Assembly: GCA_020201305.1 (NCBI GenBank)
Contig: JAIVHC010000178.1
Coordinates: 1-14,146 of the forward strand
DNA from: Geobacteraceae bacterium
GTDB lineage: Bacteria; Desulfobacterota; Desulfuromonadia; Desulfuromonadales; Desulfuromonadaceae
DNA: 14,146 nt
Direction: 5' to 3'
Shown here: one piece after another, positions 13,532-14,146 of the stretch
Layout: every line of letters starts with the position of its first letter
Position numbering within the stretch: position 1 is the stretch's first letter
Notes under the pieces: model-generated
Databases searched by the model: none
The model's input: the letters and a program-made list of their open reading frames with translations, nothing else
Told to the model about the DNA's origin: nothing
Program-made: the position numbers and the translations under genes

Positions 13532-14146
13532 TCAGGCGCGTAAAGATACATTGGCATCGTCGGGTTGTGCCAACTCCGCCAGAGCGCAGTCGAGATGGTC
13601 AAAGAAGATCTCCAGTATGGCCTGATTCCAGCCCAGAGAGGCACTACACCTGGGATGCGGCACCTGAACGATGTTTTTCCAGCTCTCGTCCTCGTTTCCG
13701 AGCACATCGTTCATGATATGGTCTCCGGCCACAATCATCAGGGGCAGGAAATGAACCTCAGACAGGTTGCGTGCCGCGAGGGATTCGAGCGCGGCAGTAC
13801 CCGGCGTGCCCTCGACGCTCGCTACCGCCAGATCGGGATAGCGCGCTTCGATGGCGGTAGCAAATTTTTCCAGTTGTTCATTGAAACGCGGATGCCTGGC
13901 ATTGCCGTGAGCGACCACCACCGTTGCCGCTTCGGCATCAATCTTCGGAGCCAGAGCCGCAATGGTCGCTGCAATGTCGGCATCAGTGCTCATCAGGGCG
14001 GAGCCGAATGCCACCTGCAAACCCTGTGTCGAAACCTTAAAGATGGAGTGGTACTCCTGTCCGGGCACCACATGCAGGCTCTGGAAAGCAATACGCTCGC
14101 AGCCGCGCTCCCGCAGGTCGGCAACTACTTCGGCGACATTTTGAGT
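13532..14146 (-). CDS. cbiK: CbiK, anaerobic sirohydrochlorin cobaltochelatase (partial, N-terminus outside window)
   Basis: CbiK inserts cobalt into sirohydrochlorin without ATP. The 204 residues in the window are the C-terminal three-quarters of a protein of about 260-300. The frame is open to 14146, and the residues before the first GTG (ending FQSLHVVPGQEYH) match CbiK, so the gene starts beyond the window. Metal-binding and catalytic histidines are visible in TVVVAHGNARHP and in LPLMIVAGDHIMNDVLGNEDESWK, matching His145 and His207 of the Salmonella enzyme. Whether it has the signal peptide found in periplasmic CbiK forms cannot be seen. It is followed 46 bases later by the first cbiL. 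Confidence 0.95.
   Translation of the reverse strand, partial: TQNVAEVVADLRERGCERIAFQSLHVVPGQEYHSIFKVSTQGLQVAFGSALMSTDADIAATIAALAPKIDAEAATVVVAHGNARHPRFNEQLEKFATAIEARYPDLAVASVEGTPGTAALESLAARNLSEVHFLPLMIVAGDHIMNDVLGNEDESWKNIVQVPHPRCSASLGWNQAILEIFFDHLDCALAELAQPDDANVSLRA

Overview
The window is an anaerobic (cobalt-early) vitamin B12 locus next to the start of a pdxA-uvrA operon. The CbiK-type cobalt chelatase, the CbiD/E/F/G/H/J/L set and a CbiMNQO cobalt transporter indicate an anaerobic or facultative Gram-negative bacterium. The moderately high GC content and tight ATGA gene overlaps would fit a Desulfuromonadota-type deltaproteobacterium. That placement is an inference, not something the sequence proves.

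Layout. 1-600 (-): 5' part of uvrA, running off the left edge. 597-1613 (-): pdxA, overlapping uvrA by ATGA. 1614-2150: divergent regulatory region with a candidate pdxA promoter pointing left, a strong sigma70-like promoter pointing right, a cobalamin riboswitch and a Rho-independent terminator. 2151-4723 (+): cbiM-cbiN-cbiQ-cbiO, an ECF-type cobalt importer that should be shut off when B12 is plentiful. 4737-14146 (-): a convergent biosynthetic operon read right to left as cbiK (partial), a first cbiL, cbiD, cbiE, a second cbiL, cbiF/cobM, cbiG (broken), cbiH, cbiJ (truncated), a cobA-cobO fusion and cbiA. No promoter for this operon lies in the window; it must start beyond 14146.

How the genes work together. 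CbiMNQO brings in cobalt. The CobA half of the fusion makes precorrin-2 and CbiK inserts cobalt. CbiL, CbiH, CbiF, CbiG, CbiD, CbiE and CbiJ methylate, contract and reduce the ring. CbiA amidates it, and the CobO half of the fusion adds the adenosyl ligand. CbiT and CbiC are not encoded in the window.

Oddities. (1) cbiG is split by a +1 frameshift exactly at an imperfect 10-bp tandem repeat; removing one unit restores a good CbiG reading frame. (2) CbiJ stops at 162 residues and lacks its C-terminal domain. (3) There are two different CbiL-type C20-methyltransferases in one operon. (4) Uroporphyrinogen-III methyltransferase (first committed step) is fused to the corrinoid adenosyltransferase (late step). 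(5) CbiG also appears to lack the usual middle domain. Together these suggest either a pathway in decay or one remodelled with duplicated and fused parts. I found no mobile element, CRISPR array, tRNA or rRNA in the window.
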